In this document: positions 1 to 8,817 of the stretch, one piece after another
Layout of the letters: every line of letters starts with the position of its first letter
Position numbering within the stretch: the first letter of the stretch is position 1
Assembly (NCBI GenBank): GCA_902805995.1
Contig: CADCUU010000138.1
Coordinates: 1-17,665 of the forward strand
DNA length: 17,665 nt
Direction: 5' to 3'
Source of the DNA: an uncultured Rubellimicrobium sp.
Lineage (GTDB): Bacteria > Pseudomonadota > Alphaproteobacteria > Rhodobacterales > Rhodobacteraceae
The notes under the pieces: generated by a model
Databases searched by the model: none
What the model was told of the DNA's origin: nothing
What the model saw: the letters and a program-made list of their open reading frames with translations, nothing else
Made by a program: the position numbers and the translations under genes

Positions 1-26
1 AACTCTCGTCGCTCATCTTTGCCTGA
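1..26 (+). CDS. 3' end of an upstream gene, possibly thioredoxin-like co-chaperone (YbbN/CnoX type)
   Basis: One forward frame (from base 3) reads seven codons, LSSLIFA, and then TGA at 24-26, 26 bases before the next start codon. The tail resembles the C-terminal end of YbbN/CnoX co-chaperones (E. coli ends in LYALLY), and I recall a thioredoxin-family gene often preceding the Lon-domain gene in Rhodobacteraceae. Seven codons cannot prove this; the other two forward frames also run to stops within 45 bases. Treat the identity as a guess from gene order. Confidence 0.3.
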
Positions 27-52
27 GCGAGCCATGGCCTAGATAGGGCATC

Positions 53-694
53 ATGCCACTGCCTCCTGACCTGCCGGACACGATCCCGATCTTCCCCCTG
101 CCGGGGGCGCTGCTGCTGCCGCGGGCTCGTTTGCCGCTGCACATCTTCGAGCCGCGCTACCTTGCCATGGTGGACGACACGCTCAAGACGCAGAGCCGGC
201 TCATCGGGATGATCCAGCCTTTCGAGACGCCCGGAAAGCCCGACCGGCTTCATGCCGTCGGCTGCGCCGGGCGGCTGTCCGGGTTCTCGGAAACCGAGGA
301 CGGCCGCTACATGCTCACGCTGTCGGGCATGTCGCGCTTCCGCGTGATCGAGGAGGTGGAGGGTTTCACGCCCTATCGCCGCTGCGACGTGTCCTGGACG
401 GGGTTCGAGCGCGATCTGGGCGCCCCCGAAAAGGACTCCGGCCTCCAACGCGGGCCCTTCCTTGATCTCCTGAACCGCTACTTCCAAGCCCAGGGCCTTT
501 CGACCGACTGGGACGCCGTGCGCGAGGCCGAGGACGAGCTGCTCATCAACTCGATCTCCATGCTCTGCCCCTTCCCGCCCGAGGATAAGCAGGCCCTCCT
601 CGAGGCCCCTACCCTGGTGAAGCGGCGCGAGACGCTGGTGACGCTGATCGAATTCGCGCTGCATGGCGGCGAGGCGGGCGAGGTGATGCAATGA
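53..694 (+). CDS. Stand-alone Lon protease substrate-binding (LON N-terminal) domain protein
   Basis: This 213-residue protein consists of the N-terminal, substrate-recognition domain of Lon protease without the AAA+ or protease parts. The diagnostic start is visible: an [13 protein letters not shown] strand, then [16 protein letters not shown] at about residues 27-42. Strands typical of the fold follow, including IGMIQP at about 51-56 and a Gly-rich [10 protein letters not shown] segment near 69-78. No signal peptide or membrane segment is seen, so it should be cytosolic. Proteins of this length are common in alphaproteobacteria; their role is not established, and binding of unfolded or Lon-targeted proteins is only an inference. 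A weak AGGG Shine-Dalgarno precedes the ATG at 53. Its stop overlaps the next start (ATGA), so the two genes are probably translationally coupled. Confidence 0.9.
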   Translation: MPLPPDLPDTIPIFPLPGALLLPRARLPLHIFEPRYLAMVDDTLKTQSRLIGMIQPFETPGKPDRLHAVGCAGRLSGFSETEDGRYMLTLSGMSRFRVIEEVEGFTPYRRCDVSWTGFERDLGAPEKDSGLQRGPFLDLLNRYFQAQGLSTDWDAVREAEDELLINSISMLCPFPPEDKQALLEAPTLVKRRETLVTLIEFALHGGEAGEVMQ

Positions 695-921
695 CCGATG
701 TGTCCGACGCGGCGTCCGAGGCGTCGCCCCCGCCCGCTGCGCCCCGAGTCCCCGGCTTCGACCCCCGGATGCTGGAAGCGCTGGTCTGCCCGCAGACCCA
801 CGGCCTCCTCATGTATGACGCGGAACGGCAGGAGCTTGTCTCCAAGGCCGCGCATCTGGCCTATCCGATCCGCGACGGCATCCCCGTGATGCTGTCGTCG
901 GAGGCGCGGGCGCTGGACTGA
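691..921 (+). CDS. Trm112 family protein (UPF0434/YcaR type)
   Basis: A 76-residue protein whose core, from about residue 25, matches the small Trm112/YcaR family: [17 protein letters not shown], then a segment ending in [13 protein letters not shown]. In eukaryotes and archaea Trm112 is an activating partner of several RNA and protein methyltransferases; bacterial members are less well understood. This copy keeps only the single Cys of VCP and so lacks a complete zinc site, which is usual for the bacterial short form. The first 20 residues are an Ala/Pro-rich extension that looks disordered. It overlaps the preceding gene by four bases (ATGA) and ends 16 bases from the convergent flavin hydroxylase gene. 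Family call is firm; function is open. Confidence 0.88.
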   Translation: MTDVSDAASEASPPPAAPRVPGFDPRMLEALVCPQTHGLLMYDAERQELVSKAAHLAYPIRDGIPVMLSSEARALD

Positions 922-937
922 CCCCCGCCGTTCGGCT

Positions 938-2149
938 CTAGCGCATCAGCCGGGGCAGGTCCCCCGTGAGGCCCGCGGCCTCGCGGATGAAGGCGCGGCG
1001 CAGCGGCGGGATGCGGTTCACGAGGCCGAGCCCGAGGTCGCGCGTCGCCCGCAGGATCCGCGAGTCATTCGAGAAGAGCCGGTTGAACCCGTCGGTGGCC
1101 ACCGCGAGCGTCGCCGTGTCGAAGCGCCGCCAGCGGGCATAGCGGTCGAGCACCGGGGCGCCGCCCGGGTCCTCGCCGCGCCCATGCGCCTCCGACAGCA
1201 CCTCCGCCAAGGCACCCACGTCGCGCAGCCCCGCATTTAGGCCCTGTCCCGCGATGGGATGAACCCCATGCGCCGCATCCCCCACCAAGGCGACGCGCGG
1301 CGCCGTGAAGCTTTTCGCGAGCGACAGGTTGAGGGGGTAGCCGAAGCGCGGCCCCTCCAGCCCGATCCCGCCCAGGAAGCTGCCGAACACGGGACGCAGC
1401 GCCGCGAGGAAGGTCGCGTCGTCCATCGCAAGGAGCGCCGTGGCGCGTTCGGTCCGCTCGCTCCAGACAATACTGGAGCGATTGCCGGACAGGGGCAGGA
1501 TCGCCAGGGGCCCGGAAGGCAGGAAGAGTTGGTAGGCTGTCCCGCGATGCGGCTTTTCGTGGGTCACGGCGCAGACCACGGCGGTCTGGCCATAGTCGCG
1601 GACCTGACGCCCGATTCCCGCCCGCTGCGCCGTCCCGCTGCCCCGACCATCGGCCCCGATCAGGAGCCGGCCTCGGATCTGCGCGCCCTCGGCCAGCGTC
1701 ACGGTGGCGAAGTCCGCCCCTATTTCCTGCGCCACTACCGGCTGCCCGCGCAGGGTGGTCACGCGCCCCTCGGCTGCCAGCGCCTCGTCGAGTGCCGCCC
1801 GCAGGTAGCGGTCCTCGACCATGTGGCCCATCGGGCCTTCCTCGATCTCGGCATGGTCGAAGGCGAGGTGGAGCGCGGAAGGCACCTCACCGGGCCGCCC
1901 ATCGGCCACCTTGATGGCCAGGATGGGCTGGGCATGGTTCGCGACGTGGTCCCAGACCCCGATATTGGCAAGCAGCCTGCGCGAGGCGAGCGCCAGCGCG
2001 TAGGCGCGCCCGTCGAACTGCTGCGAGGCGCGTTCGGGGCGCGCGTCCACGATCGCGACCGAAAGTCCTTCCTGCGCCAGGGCCAGGGCGAGGGCCGGCC
2101 CGGCAAGCCCGCCCCCTACGATGATCGCGTCATGAATCGGCTGTTCCAT
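938..2149 (-). CDS. UbiH/UbiF family FAD-dependent monooxygenase (ubiquinone biosynthesis hydroxylase)
   Basis: The 403-residue product is a class A flavoprotein monooxygenase of the UbiH/UbiF/COQ6 family, which hydroxylates the ring of ubiquinone precursors using NAD(P)H and O2. The three family motifs are present: the dinucleotide-binding VGGGLAG at residues 11-17, the IGADGRG motif at 164-170, and the FAD-ribityl motif GDAAHGVHPIAGQGLNAG at 290-307. Length is normal for the family. The start ATG at 2149 has an AGGCAGG-like Shine-Dalgarno a few bases upstream. It is divergent from the amidase gene (86-base gap) and convergent with the Trm112 gene. Alphaproteobacteria use paralogues with different ring specificity (UbiH, UbiF, UbiL, UbiM), and I cannot tell from sequence alone which carbon it targets, so no symbol is given. 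Confidence 0.9.
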   Translation of the reverse strand: MEQPIHDAIIVGGGLAGPALALALAQEGLSVAIVDARPERASQQFDGRAYALALASRRLLANIGVWDHVANHAQPILAIKVADGRPGEVPSALHLAFDHAEIEEGPMGHMVEDRYLRAALDEALAAEGRVTTLRGQPVVAQEIGADFATVTLAEGAQIRGRLLIGADGRGSGTAQRAGIGRQVRDYGQTAVVCAVTHEKPHRGTAYQLFLPSGPLAILPLSGNRSSIVWSERTERATALLAMDDATFLAALRPVFGSFLGGIGLEGPRFGYPLNLSLAKSFTAPRVALVGDAAHGVHPIAGQGLNAGLRDVGALAEVLSEAHGRGEDPGGAPVLDRYARWRRFDTATLAVATDGFNRLFSNDSRILRATRDLGLGLVNRIPPLRRAFIREAAGLTGDLPRLMR

Positions 2150-2179
2150 GACCTGCCTAGATGGAGCGGAGGCCCGGGA

Positions 2180-2207
2180 TTGTCCACGCGTCGCGCTCCG
2201 GTCTAGC
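2180..2207 (+). promoter_or_regulatory. Possible promoter for the amidase gene
   Basis: TTGTCC at 2180-2185 and TCTAGC at 2202-2207 are separated by 16 bases and lie just upstream of the amidase start at 2236. Both hexamers are only partial matches to the housekeeping consensus, so this is a weak candidate in the short divergent gap between the hydroxylase and amidase genes. Confidence 0.22.
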
Positions 2208-2235
2208 CTTCTGGCGGCAGGGCAGGGGGGCAGGC

Positions 2236-3558
2236 ATGGATATCCGAACCGCGACGGCGGCCGAACTGGGGCGGGCGATCGGGCAGGGCAGGGCGGATCC
2301 GATGGACCTGGCCCACGCCTTCCTCGACGCTGTCAGCGTCCACCCCCATGCGGACCGCATCTACGCGCGCACCACGGCCACTCGCGCCATGACTGAGGCC
2401 GAGGCCGCCCGTGACCGCGCCCGCAGCGGCACTCGGCGGGGCCCTCTCGACGGGGTGCCGCTCTCTTGGAAGGACCTCTTCGATACGGCGGGCGTGGCGA
2501 CCGAGGCGGGAACCTCCTTCCACCAGGGCCGCGTGCCCGTGCGCGACGCCGAGGTGCTGGCCCGCGCCACGCAGGCGGGAACGGTCTGCCTGGGCAAGAC
2601 CCACATGACCGAGTTCGCCTTTTCGGGCCTGGGCCTCAACCCCGCCACGGCCACGCCGCCCAACCGGCACGACGCGGACTGCCTGCCGGGGGGCTCCTCT
2701 TCCGGCGCGGCGGCGTCGGTGGCGCTGGGCCTCGCGCCCGCCGCCATCGGATCGGACACGGGCGGCTCCGTGCGCCTGCCCGCCGCCTGGAACGACCTCG
2801 TGGGGTTCAAGCCCGCCCATGGCGCGCTGCCTCTCGACGGGGTGGTCCCGCTTTGCCCGTCCTTCGACACCGTGGGCCCGCTCGCCCGCGACGTGGAGGA
2901 TGCGGCGCTTTTGTGGGAGGCGATGGGCGGTCCCCGGGCGGACCTGTCGGGCGCCTCTCTGGCGGGAGCGTCCTTCGGCGTCCTGCGTGGTGTGGTCCTC
3001 GACGGATTGGAGGACGACCCCGCCCGCGCCTTCGAGGCTGCGGTGGCGCGGCTCGCTAGAGCGGGCGCGCGCATCGTCTACATCGACCTCCCGCGCCTGT
3101 CCCGCGCCTACGATCTTGGCGCGCCGCTCTACGCCGCTGAAGCCTGGGCCGCCTGGCGCGACGTGATCGGAGAGGAGGAGCGCCGGGTCTTCCCGCCCGT
3201 GATGGGGCGGCTCGCGGCGGGAAAGACGGTGCTCGCCGCCGACTACCTCGCGGCGTGGAAGGAATTGCGGGCGATCCGCGCCGAGGCCTGGGACCGAATC
3301 GCCGGGGTCGACGCGATCCTCTGCCCGACGGCAGCCATCCTGCCGCCGCTCTCCGCCGAGGTCCTGGCCGACCACGAACTGTTCCGCACGCGCAACCTCC
3401 TCGCGCTCCGCAATACGCGGATGGCGAATCTTCTAGGTCTCGCCTCGATCTCCGTTCCTACGGGTACACCCTCCTGCGGGCTCATGCTCAGCGCCCTGCC
3501 GGGGCGAGAGGGGGGGCTGTTGCGAATGGCCCACGCGGCGTTAACGCTCTTGGCCTAA
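2236..3558 (+). CDS. Amidase signature family enzyme
   Basis: A 440-residue amidase-signature hydrolase. The Ser-cisSer-Lys catalytic triad is intact: Lys79 in SWKDLFDTAG, the cis-Ser within GGSSSG (residues 152-157), and the nucleophile Ser178 in SDTGGSVRLPAAW. The conserved GFKPAHG stretch follows. The family hydrolyses diverse C-N bonds (amides, indoleacetamide, malonamate, Glu-tRNA amidation subunits). The absence of gatC or gatB nearby and the divergent sequence argue against GatA, but the substrate cannot be read from sequence. The ATG at 2236 is chosen because a purine-rich AGGGGGGCAGG tract precedes it and the family-like N-terminus starts here; an upstream in-frame ATG at 2161 would add 25 unconserved-looking residues. 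A terminator-like hairpin follows the stop. Confidence 0.9.
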   Translation: MDIRTATAAELGRAIGQGRADPMDLAHAFLDAVSVHPHADRIYARTTATRAMTEAEAARDRARSGTRRGPLDGVPLSWKDLFDTAGVATEAGTSFHQGRVPVRDAEVLARATQAGTVCLGKTHMTEFAFSGLGLNPATATPPNRHDADCLPGGSSSGAAASVALGLAPAAIGSDTGGSVRLPAAWNDLVGFKPAHGALPLDGVVPLCPSFDTVGPLARDVEDAALLWEAMGGPRADLSGASLAGASFGVLRGVVLDGLEDDPARAFEAAVARLARAGARIVYIDLPRLSRAYDLGAPLYAAEAWAAWRDVIGEEERRVFPPVMGRLAAGKTVLAADYLAAWKELRAIRAEAWDRIAGVDAILCPTAAILPPLSAEVLADHELFRTRNLLALRNTRMANLLGLASISVPTGTPSCGLMLSALPGREGGLLRMAHAALTLLA

Positions 3559-3581
3559 ATGCCACATGACCCCTGGGGCAG

Positions 3582-3604
3582 CCCCTCGGTCAACCGGGGG
3601 ATTT
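3582..3604 (+). terminator. Terminator-like hairpin after the amidase gene
   Basis: CCCC-t-CGG (3582-3589) can pair with CCG-GGGG (3594-3600) around a TCAA loop, with one bulged T, and is followed by ATTTC. The stem is GC-rich and the T-run is short, as is common in high-GC alphaproteobacteria. It lies between the amidase stop (3558) and the candidate promoter of the aminotransferase gene. Confidence 0.5.
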
Positions 3605-3605
3605 C

Positions 3606-3635
3606 TGGACAGCGAAGCCCGCGGGGCGCTACTGT
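3606..3635 (+). promoter_or_regulatory. Candidate promoter for dapC-ftsK
   Basis: TGGACA at 3606-3611 (five of six bases of the -35 consensus) is followed 18 bases later by TACTGT at 3630-3635 (three of six of the -10 consensus). It sits directly after the terminator-like hairpin and about 45 bases before the dapC start, which is a sensible place for the operon promoter. No experimental support. Confidence 0.35.
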
Positions 3636-3680
3636 TACCCACAAGCCGGGGCAGGGACGACTCCGGAGGATGAGGCAGAC

Positions 3681-4871
3681 ATGGTAGCGGCTCCCGCGAG
3701 GTTCTCGGACCTACCGGACTATGCGTTTCCGCGACTGCGGAAGCTTCTGGACGCGCACGCCCCCGGCGGCGCCCCCATTGCCATGTCCATCGGGGAGCCC
3801 ACGCATCCCATGCCGCCCTTCCTGGGCGAGGTGATCGCCGCGAATCTCCAAGGCTTCGCGAGCTACCCGCCGAACGAGGGCACGCCCGAGCTTCTCGCCG
3901 CCATCTCCGCCTGGATCGGTCGGCGCTATGGCGCCGAGGTCGGGCCGGACCGCCTCATGGCGCTCAACGGCACGCGCGAGGGGCTCTACAACGTCGCCAT
4001 GGCGCTCTGCCCCGAATCCAGGAACGGCCAGCGTCCCGTGGTGCTGGTCCCGAATCCGTTCTACCAGGTCTACATGGTCGCCGCCCTGTCCGTCGGGACC
4101 GAGCCCGTCTTCGTCCCCGCCACCGAAGCCACCGGCCACCTCCCGGACTACGAATCCCTCCCCGCGGAGGTGCTGGACCGCACGGCGATGGCCTATATCT
4201 GCTCGCCCGCGAACCCGCAGGGCGCGGTGGCCGACCGGGCCTACTGGACCCGCCTTCTGGCACTGGCCGAGAAGCACGATTTCCTTGTTCTCGCCGATGA
4301 ATGCTACTCCGAGGTCTACCGCGACGCGCCCCCCGTGGGCGTGCTGGAGGTCGCCCGAGAGGTCGGCGCCGATCCGGAGCGGGTCCTCGCCTTCCATTCC
4401 CTATCCAAGCGGTCGAACCTCGCGGGGCTGCGCTCCGGCTTCGTCGCGGGCGGGCCCGGGGCCATCGCCCGCATCCGCCAGTTGCGCAACTACGCGGGCG
4501 CGCCCCTGCCGCTGCCCCTGCAACGCGTGGCCGAACATGCCTGGGCCGATGAATCCCACGTCGCCGCCTCCCGCGCGCTTTATCAGGACAAGTACCGCAT
4601 CGCGGACGAGGTGCTGGGCCATGTCCCGGGCTACCGGCCGCCTCAGGCGGGATTCTTCCTCTGGCTTCCCGTCCCGGACGGAGAGGCTGCCGCCCTGCGC
4701 CTTTGGCGCGAGGGGGGCGTGCGGGTGCTGCCCGGGGCCTACCTCGCCACGGATGCGGGGCAGGGGAATCCGGGACAGACGTATATACGAGTGGCGCTCG
4801 TCGCGGGCGCGGACGAGGTCCGTCGCGGACTCGGCCTGATCCGCGACATTCTTTACAAGACGGAGGCGTGA
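3681..4871 (+). CDS. dapC: Succinyldiaminopimelate transaminase, DapC type (class I/II aminotransferase)
   Basis: A 396-residue PLP-dependent fold-type I aminotransferase. It has the DapC-like opening with [13 protein letters not shown] (about residues 33-45) and [14 protein letters not shown]; the [11 protein letters not shown] segment; SPANPQGA; the DECYSEVY motif; and the PLP-binding Lys243 in [16 protein letters not shown]. These features fit the Bordetella-type DapC better than aspartate aminotransferases. DapC makes N-succinyl-LL-diaminopimelate from N-succinyl-2-amino-6-oxopimelate, a cytosolic step toward lysine and peptidoglycan cross-links. A GGAGG-like tract precedes the ATG at 3681. 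Only one base separates its stop from ftsK, whose Shine-Dalgarno lies inside the end of this gene. dapA, earlier in the same pathway, lies at 12258-13133. A broader-specificity aminotransferase remains possible. Confidence 0.85.
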   Translation: MVAAPARFSDLPDYAFPRLRKLLDAHAPGGAPIAMSIGEPTHPMPPFLGEVIAANLQGFASYPPNEGTPELLAAISAWIGRRYGAEVGPDRLMALNGTREGLYNVAMALCPESRNGQRPVVLVPNPFYQVYMVAALSVGTEPVFVPATEATGHLPDYESLPAEVLDRTAMAYICSPANPQGAVADRAYWTRLLALAEKHDFLVLADECYSEVYRDAPPVGVLEVAREVGADPERVLAFHSLSKRSNLAGLRSGFVAGGPGAIARIRQLRNYAGAPLPLPLQRVAEHAWADESHVAASRALYQDKYRIADEVLGHVPGYRPPQAGFFLWLPVPDGEAAALRLWREGGVRVLPGAYLATDAGQGNPGQTYIRVALVAGADEVRRGLGLIRDILYKTEA

Positions 4872-4872
4872 C

Positions 4873-7800
4873 ATGGCCTATCAGACCCGCGACCGTGCCC
4901 CCCTCCTCGACAGCGAGACCCAGGCCGCCCTCGAAAAGCGCGGCAAGGAGCTCCTTGGCCTGTCCCTGATGGGCGCGGGCCTTCTCGCGGCGGTGATGCT
5001 CGCGACCTATTCGCCCGACGACCCGAACTGGATGCTCGCCTCGGACGCGGACACCCAGAACTGGCTTGGTCGATTCGGGGCCTCCATGGCGCATCCGCTG
5101 ATGATGATCGTCGGCCGCGCGTCCTGGGGCCTGCCCATCGTCCTGCTGGCCTGGGGCCTGCGGCTCTTCACCCACCGGGCGGAGGAACGCTCGCGCTCCG
5201 TCTTCGCGCCGATCTTCGTGGCGGCGCTCGCTGCGGCCTTCGCGACCCTGCCCCCGGGCGAGGGGTGGAGCGAGGGCTACGGACTGGGTGGCCTCTTCGG
5301 CGACACGGCGCTGGGTGTCGTCCTGACCGTGATCCCGCTGGGCAGCCTCATCGTCGGGCTCCTTGTCTGGGTAGGCACGCTGGCGCTCGGCTCCTATGTC
5401 CTGGGCGTCACCAAGGCGGAGATCCGGGCCGCCAAGGCGCAGACCGCGCTTTCCCTCGTCCTTGCCTATGCCTGGTCGATTCGCACCGGCGCCCGGGGCC
5501 TTCTCCTCGCGCTCGATCTCTTCGAGGCAACGCGCGACCGCATCAGCGTCGCCATGGCCGAACGGGCCGAGCGTGCTGCCGCCGAGCGAGCCCGCCTTGC
5601 CGAGGAGGAGCTTGCCCTCCGCGCCATCCCCGAGCCCGAGCGCCCGTCTCGGATCATGCCGGGAACGACGCCCGCCACCCCGGCTCGTGCCGCCATCCAT
5701 CGGTCGGCGCAGGCCGTGCAGTCGCCGTCCTACATGCCGCCGCCGCTGCCCGGTTCCCGCACGGCAGCCGGGCCCGTCCTGCTGGACCAGGACGACGGCG
5801 ACTCTTTCGACAGTTTCGAGGATCTGTCCGAACTTGACGCCCTGACCGACCCCGACGACATCGAGGCCGAACTCTGGGCCGAGCCTGCGCCCCTTGCCAT
5901 CCCGCCCGCGCCCGGACCTTCAGGCGTGCCCGCCCCGGCCTTCCTTGCGTCGTCGGCGCCGGATCATTCGCCCATCCTGGCCGCCACCGCCGCCGCGCGC
6001 GGGGCCGCCACCGGCTTCCTCACCAATCTCTTGCGCCGCGCCCGCGGAGAGACCGAGGCCCCCGCTGATTCGCCCGAATCCGAGGAGCAGGGAAACCGCA
6101 TCCGCGCCCGCATCGGCGACGCGATTCGTGCGCGGGGGGCTGCTGCGCCGTCTGAGGACGAGTCGTTCGACGAGGTCCGCACCTTCCCCGGCCGCCGCCC
6201 GCTCATCGTCCCCGAGGCGCTGCCGGCCGCTAGGCCTCGCCCGGAGTCGACGGCCCATGTCGTTCCGGCCGCCGCTCCGGCTCCGATGATGACTTCAGTC
6301 GTCGCCGAGCCCCTGCCCATCGAACACGAGTCCTTCGATGACGAGATGGACGAGATGCCCGCGCCTATCCTGCGTGCGCCTGTCCAGGCCGCGGCCCCGG
6401 TTCAGGCTCCGATGCGGGCCCCGGTCGCCCCCACGCGTGCGCCAGCTCCGGCCCCCGTGCCTGTTCGGCCCGCCCCCCGCGCGCCGGCTGCCCCTGCTTA
6501 TGCGCCGCCGCCCCTGGATCTGTTGGCCGACCCGTCCGAGGTCCAGCGCCATCACCTGTCCGATGGCGCCCTGTCCGAAAACGCCCGCTCGCTGGAGCAG
6601 GTGCTCGACGATTTCGGCGTGAAGGGGGAGATCGTGTCGGTCCGCCCCGGCCCTGTCGTCACCATGTACGAGTTGGAGCCCGCCCCCGGCCTCAAGGCCA
6701 GCCGCGTGATCGGCTTGGCCGACGACATCGCGCGCAACATGTCGGCGTTGTCCGCCCGCGTCTCCACCGTTCCCGGCCGCAACGTGATCGGCATCGAGCT
6801 TCCCAACGACAAGCGCGAGAAGGTCGTCCTGCGGGAGATCCTGAGCACCCGCGCCTTTGAGGACGGGCAGGTCCGCCTGCCGCTCGCGCTCGGCAAGGAT
6901 ATCGGGGGCGAGCCCGTGGTCGCGAACCTCGCCAAGATGCCGCACCTGTTGATCGCGGGAACCACCGGTTCCGGTAAGTCGGTCGCCATCAACACGATGA
7001 TCCTGTCGCTCCTTTACCGGCTCACGCCGGAGGAATGCCGGCTCATCATGATCGACCCCAAGATGCTGGAACTGTCGGTCTACGACGGCATCCCGCACCT
7101 CCTCTCCCCCGTCGTCACCGACCCCAAGAAGGCGGTCGTCGCCCTCAAATGGGTCGTGGGCGAGATGGAGGAGCGCTACCGCAAGATGTCCAAGATGGGC
7201 GTCCGCAACATCGAGGGCTACAACGGCCGCGTCCGCGACGCCCTCGCCAAGGGGGAGATGTTCTCCCGCACCGTCCAGACGGGCTTCGACGACGACACGG
7301 GCGACCCGGTCTTCGAGACCGACGAGTTCATGCCCGAGATCCTGCCCTTCATCGTCGTCATCGTGGACGAGATGGCGGACCTTATGATGGTCGCCGGCAA
7401 GGAGATCGAGGCCTGCATCCAGCGCCTCGCGCAGATGGCGCGGGCGTCGGGCATCCACCTCATCATGGCGACGCAGCGCCCGTCAGTGGACGTCATCACC
7501 GGCACGATCAAGGCGAACTTCCCGACCCGGATCTCCTTCCAGGTCACCTCCAAGATCGATTCGCGCACCATCCTGGGCGAGCAGGGGGCCGAGCAGCTCC
7601 TGGGCCAGGGCGACATGCTCTACATGGCGGGCGGCGGGCGGATCACCCGCATCCACGGCCCCTTCTGCTCCGACGAGGAGGTCGAGGAGATCGTGACCTT
7701 CCTCAAGGGCTTCGGCCCGCCCGCCTATGTGGGCGCGGTGCTGGAGGAGCAGCCCGAGCCGGGCGAGGGGCCTGACCCCGCCCTCCCCACCGGCAACGAG

Positions 7801-7998
7801 ACCGAGGACGCGCTCTACGACATGGCCGTGCAGATCGTGGCCCGGGACCGCAAGTGCTCCACGAGCTACATCCAGCGCAAGCTCGCCATCGGCTACAACA
7901 AGGCCGCGCGACTTGTGGAGCAGATGGAGGAGCAGGGCGTCGTGACGCCCGCGAATCACGTCGGCAAGCGTGAAATCCTGGTTCCCGAGCCGCACTGA
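4873..7998 (+). CDS. ftsK: DNA translocase FtsK
   Basis: A 1041-residue FtsK/SpoIIIE translocase, an inner-membrane protein that pumps chromosome ends across the closing septum and activates XerCD at dif. Four membrane spans lie at about residues 27-46, 77-99, 109-127 and 145-175. A long Ala/Pro-rich, acidic linker (about 215-545) follows. Then come the FtsK alpha segment (about 568 on), the RecA-like motor with Walker A GTTGSGKS (696-703) and Walker [10 protein letters not shown] (about 828-836), and the winged-helix gamma domain (about 975-1041, ending [22 protein letters not shown] region), which reads KOPS-like sites. GGAGG at 4862-4866, inside dapC, gives a six-base spacing to the ATG at 4873. 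The linker contains three copies of an acidic (D/E)SFD motif at about 310, 430 and 486. Confidence 0.97.
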   Translation: MAYQTRDRAPLLDSETQAALEKRGKELLGLSLMGAGLLAAVMLATYSPDDPNWMLASDADTQNWLGRFGASMAHPLMMIVGRASWGLPIVLLAWGLRLFTHRAEERSRSVFAPIFVAALAAAFATLPPGEGWSEGYGLGGLFGDTALGVVLTVIPLGSLIVGLLVWVGTLALGSYVLGVTKAEIRAAKAQTALSLVLAYAWSIRTGARGLLLALDLFEATRDRISVAMAERAERAAAERARLAEEELALRAIPEPERPSRIMPGTTPATPARAAIHRSAQAVQSPSYMPPPLPGSRTAAGPVLLDQDDGDSFDSFEDLSELDALTDPDDIEAELWAEPAPLAIPPAPGPSGVPAPAFLASSAPDHSPILAATAAARGAATGFLTNLLRRARGETEAPADSPESEEQGNRIRARIGDAIRARGAAAPSEDESFDEVRTFPGRRPLIVPEALPAARPRPESTAHVVPAAAPAPMMTSVVAEPLPIEHESFDDEMDEMPAPILRAPVQAAAPVQAPMRAPVAPTRAPAPAPVPVRPAPRAPAAPAYAPPPLDLLADPSEVQRHHLSDGALSENARSLEQVLDDFGVKGEIVSVRPGPVVTMYELEPAPGLKASRVIGLADDIARNMSALSARVSTVPGRNVIGIELPNDKREKVVLREILSTRAFEDGQVRLPLALGKDIGGEPVVANLAKMPHLLIAGTTGSGKSVAINTMILSLLYRLTPEECRLIMIDPKMLELSVYDGIPHLLSPVVTDPKKAVVALKWVVGEMEERYRKMSKMGVRNIEGYNGRVRDALAKGEMFSRTVQTGFDDDTGDPVFETDEFMPEILPFIVVIVDEMADLMMVAGKEIEACIQRLAQMARASGIHLIMATQRPSVDVITGTIKANFPTRISFQVTSKIDSRTILGEQGAEQLLGQGDMLYMAGGGRITRIHGPFCSDEEVEEIVTFLKGFGPPAYVGAVLEEQPEPGEGPDPALPTGNETEDALYDMAVQIVARDRKCSTSYIQRKLAIGYNKAARLVEQMEEQGVVTPANHVGKREILVPEPH

Positions 7999-8004
7999 CC
8001 TTCA

Positions 8005-8036
8005 GCCCCGGTCCGCCCCACGGGGGTGACCGGGGC
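8005..8036 (+). terminator. Strong hairpin after ftsK, probable terminator
   Basis: GCCCCGGTC (8005-8013) is perfectly complementary to GACCGGGGC (8028-8036), and a CCCC/GGGG pairing (8016-8019 with 8022-8025) can form inside. It begins seven bases after the ftsK stop. The following sequence, CTTGCCCC, has only two Ts, so efficiency is uncertain, but the position and stability favour a transcript end between ftsK and lolA. Confidence 0.5.
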
Positions 8037-8124
8037 CTTGCCCCTAGTCAAACAGGTTGCGTGGGGGATCCGGACCTTGGTGGGCTCCGGTCACCGGCTT
8101 TCGACCTCTTGTTATCGCCTGTCC

Positions 8125-8153
8125 TTCGGGTTCCGGTGATCGGGGCCCTATAT
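8125..8153 (+). promoter_or_regulatory. Possible promoter for lolA
   Basis: CTATAT at 8148-8153 is a reasonable -10 element about 40 bases before the lolA start. Seventeen bases upstream is TTCGGG (8125-8130), a poor -35. A separate promoter is expected here because a strong hairpin follows ftsK. Confidence 0.28.
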
Positions 8154-8193
8154 GGGTCGTCGACGACCAAGGCCTCCCGAAAGGAATTTCCGC

Positions 8194-8787
8194 ATGATGC
8201 GCCGCATCGCCCTCGCCGCCGCCTTCGCCTTCGCGCCGGTCGCGGCTTTTGCCCAGCAGCTCTCGCTGCAGGAGATCTCGAACTACCTGAACGCCTTCTC
8301 CACCGCGCAGGGCGCCTTTACCCAGGTGAACGCGGACGGCTCCATCGACACCGGAACGATCCAGATCAAGCGGCCCGGCCGTATTCGATTCGACTACGAC
8401 ACCAACGGATCGATGTTCATCTCGGGCGGCGGGCAGGTCGCGATCTTCGACGCCAACTCCAACGAGGCGCCGCAGCGGTTCCCCCTTTCCGAGACGCCGC
8501 TGTCGATCATCCTGGCAGAGAACGTGGACCTCTCGCGCGCCGGGATGGTCACGGGCCACAGCTCGGACGGGACCAGCACCACCGTGACGGCGCAGGACCC
8601 CCAGCATCCCGAATACGGCTCGATCCAGCTCGTCTTTACCGCGAATCCGGTGGAGCTGCGTCAGTGGGTCGTGACCGACGACACCGGCACGCCGACGACC
8701 GTGGTCCTCAACGACGTTCAGACCGGCGCCCGGATCGGCGACCGGCCCTTCAACATCCAGGCGGAGATGGACAGCTGGGGCCGGTAG
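8194..8787 (+). CDS. lolA: Outer-membrane lipoprotein carrier protein LolA
   Basis: A 197-residue periplasmic protein that ferries lipoproteins from the LolCDE complex at the inner membrane to the outer membrane. The start MMRRIALAAAFAFAPVAAFA is a clean Sec signal peptide, cleaved after about residue 20 before QQLSLQEISNYLN. The mature part shows the LolA pattern: an early helix, the QGAFTQVNADGS strand, the IQIKRPGRIRFDYD strand with the conserved Pro-Gly-(K/R)-hydrophobic-Arg-Phe-Tyr-like motif, and a late ELRQWVVTDDTG strand. AAGGA at 8181-8185 lies eight bases before the ATG at 8194, so this start is preferred over an in-frame ATG at 8152. It converges with the lipoprotein gene, leaving 30 bases between stops. 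No lolB is seen in the window. Confidence 0.92.
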   Translation: MMRRIALAAAFAFAPVAAFAQQLSLQEISNYLNAFSTAQGAFTQVNADGSIDTGTIQIKRPGRIRFDYDTNGSMFISGGGQVAIFDANSNEAPQRFPLSETPLSIILAENVDLSRAGMVTGHSSDGTSTTVTAQDPQHPEYGSIQLVFTANPVELRQWVVTDDTGTPTTVVLNDVQTGARIGDRPFNIQAEMDSWGR

Positions 8788-8817
8788 GCCCCGGCGCGTC
8801 CGGTCAGGCGCTGCGGC

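Noticed and set aside
3964..5700. Long antisense open frame (578 codons) opposite dapC and ftsK
   Set aside because: It is highly Arg/Gly/Pro-rich, has no domain features, and lies opposite two well-supported genes; a typical GC-rich shadow.
6295..7458. Antisense open frame of 387 codons opposite the FtsK motor domain
   Set aside because: His/Asp/Gly-rich composition mirrors the codon pattern of the conserved motor on the other strand; no independent support.
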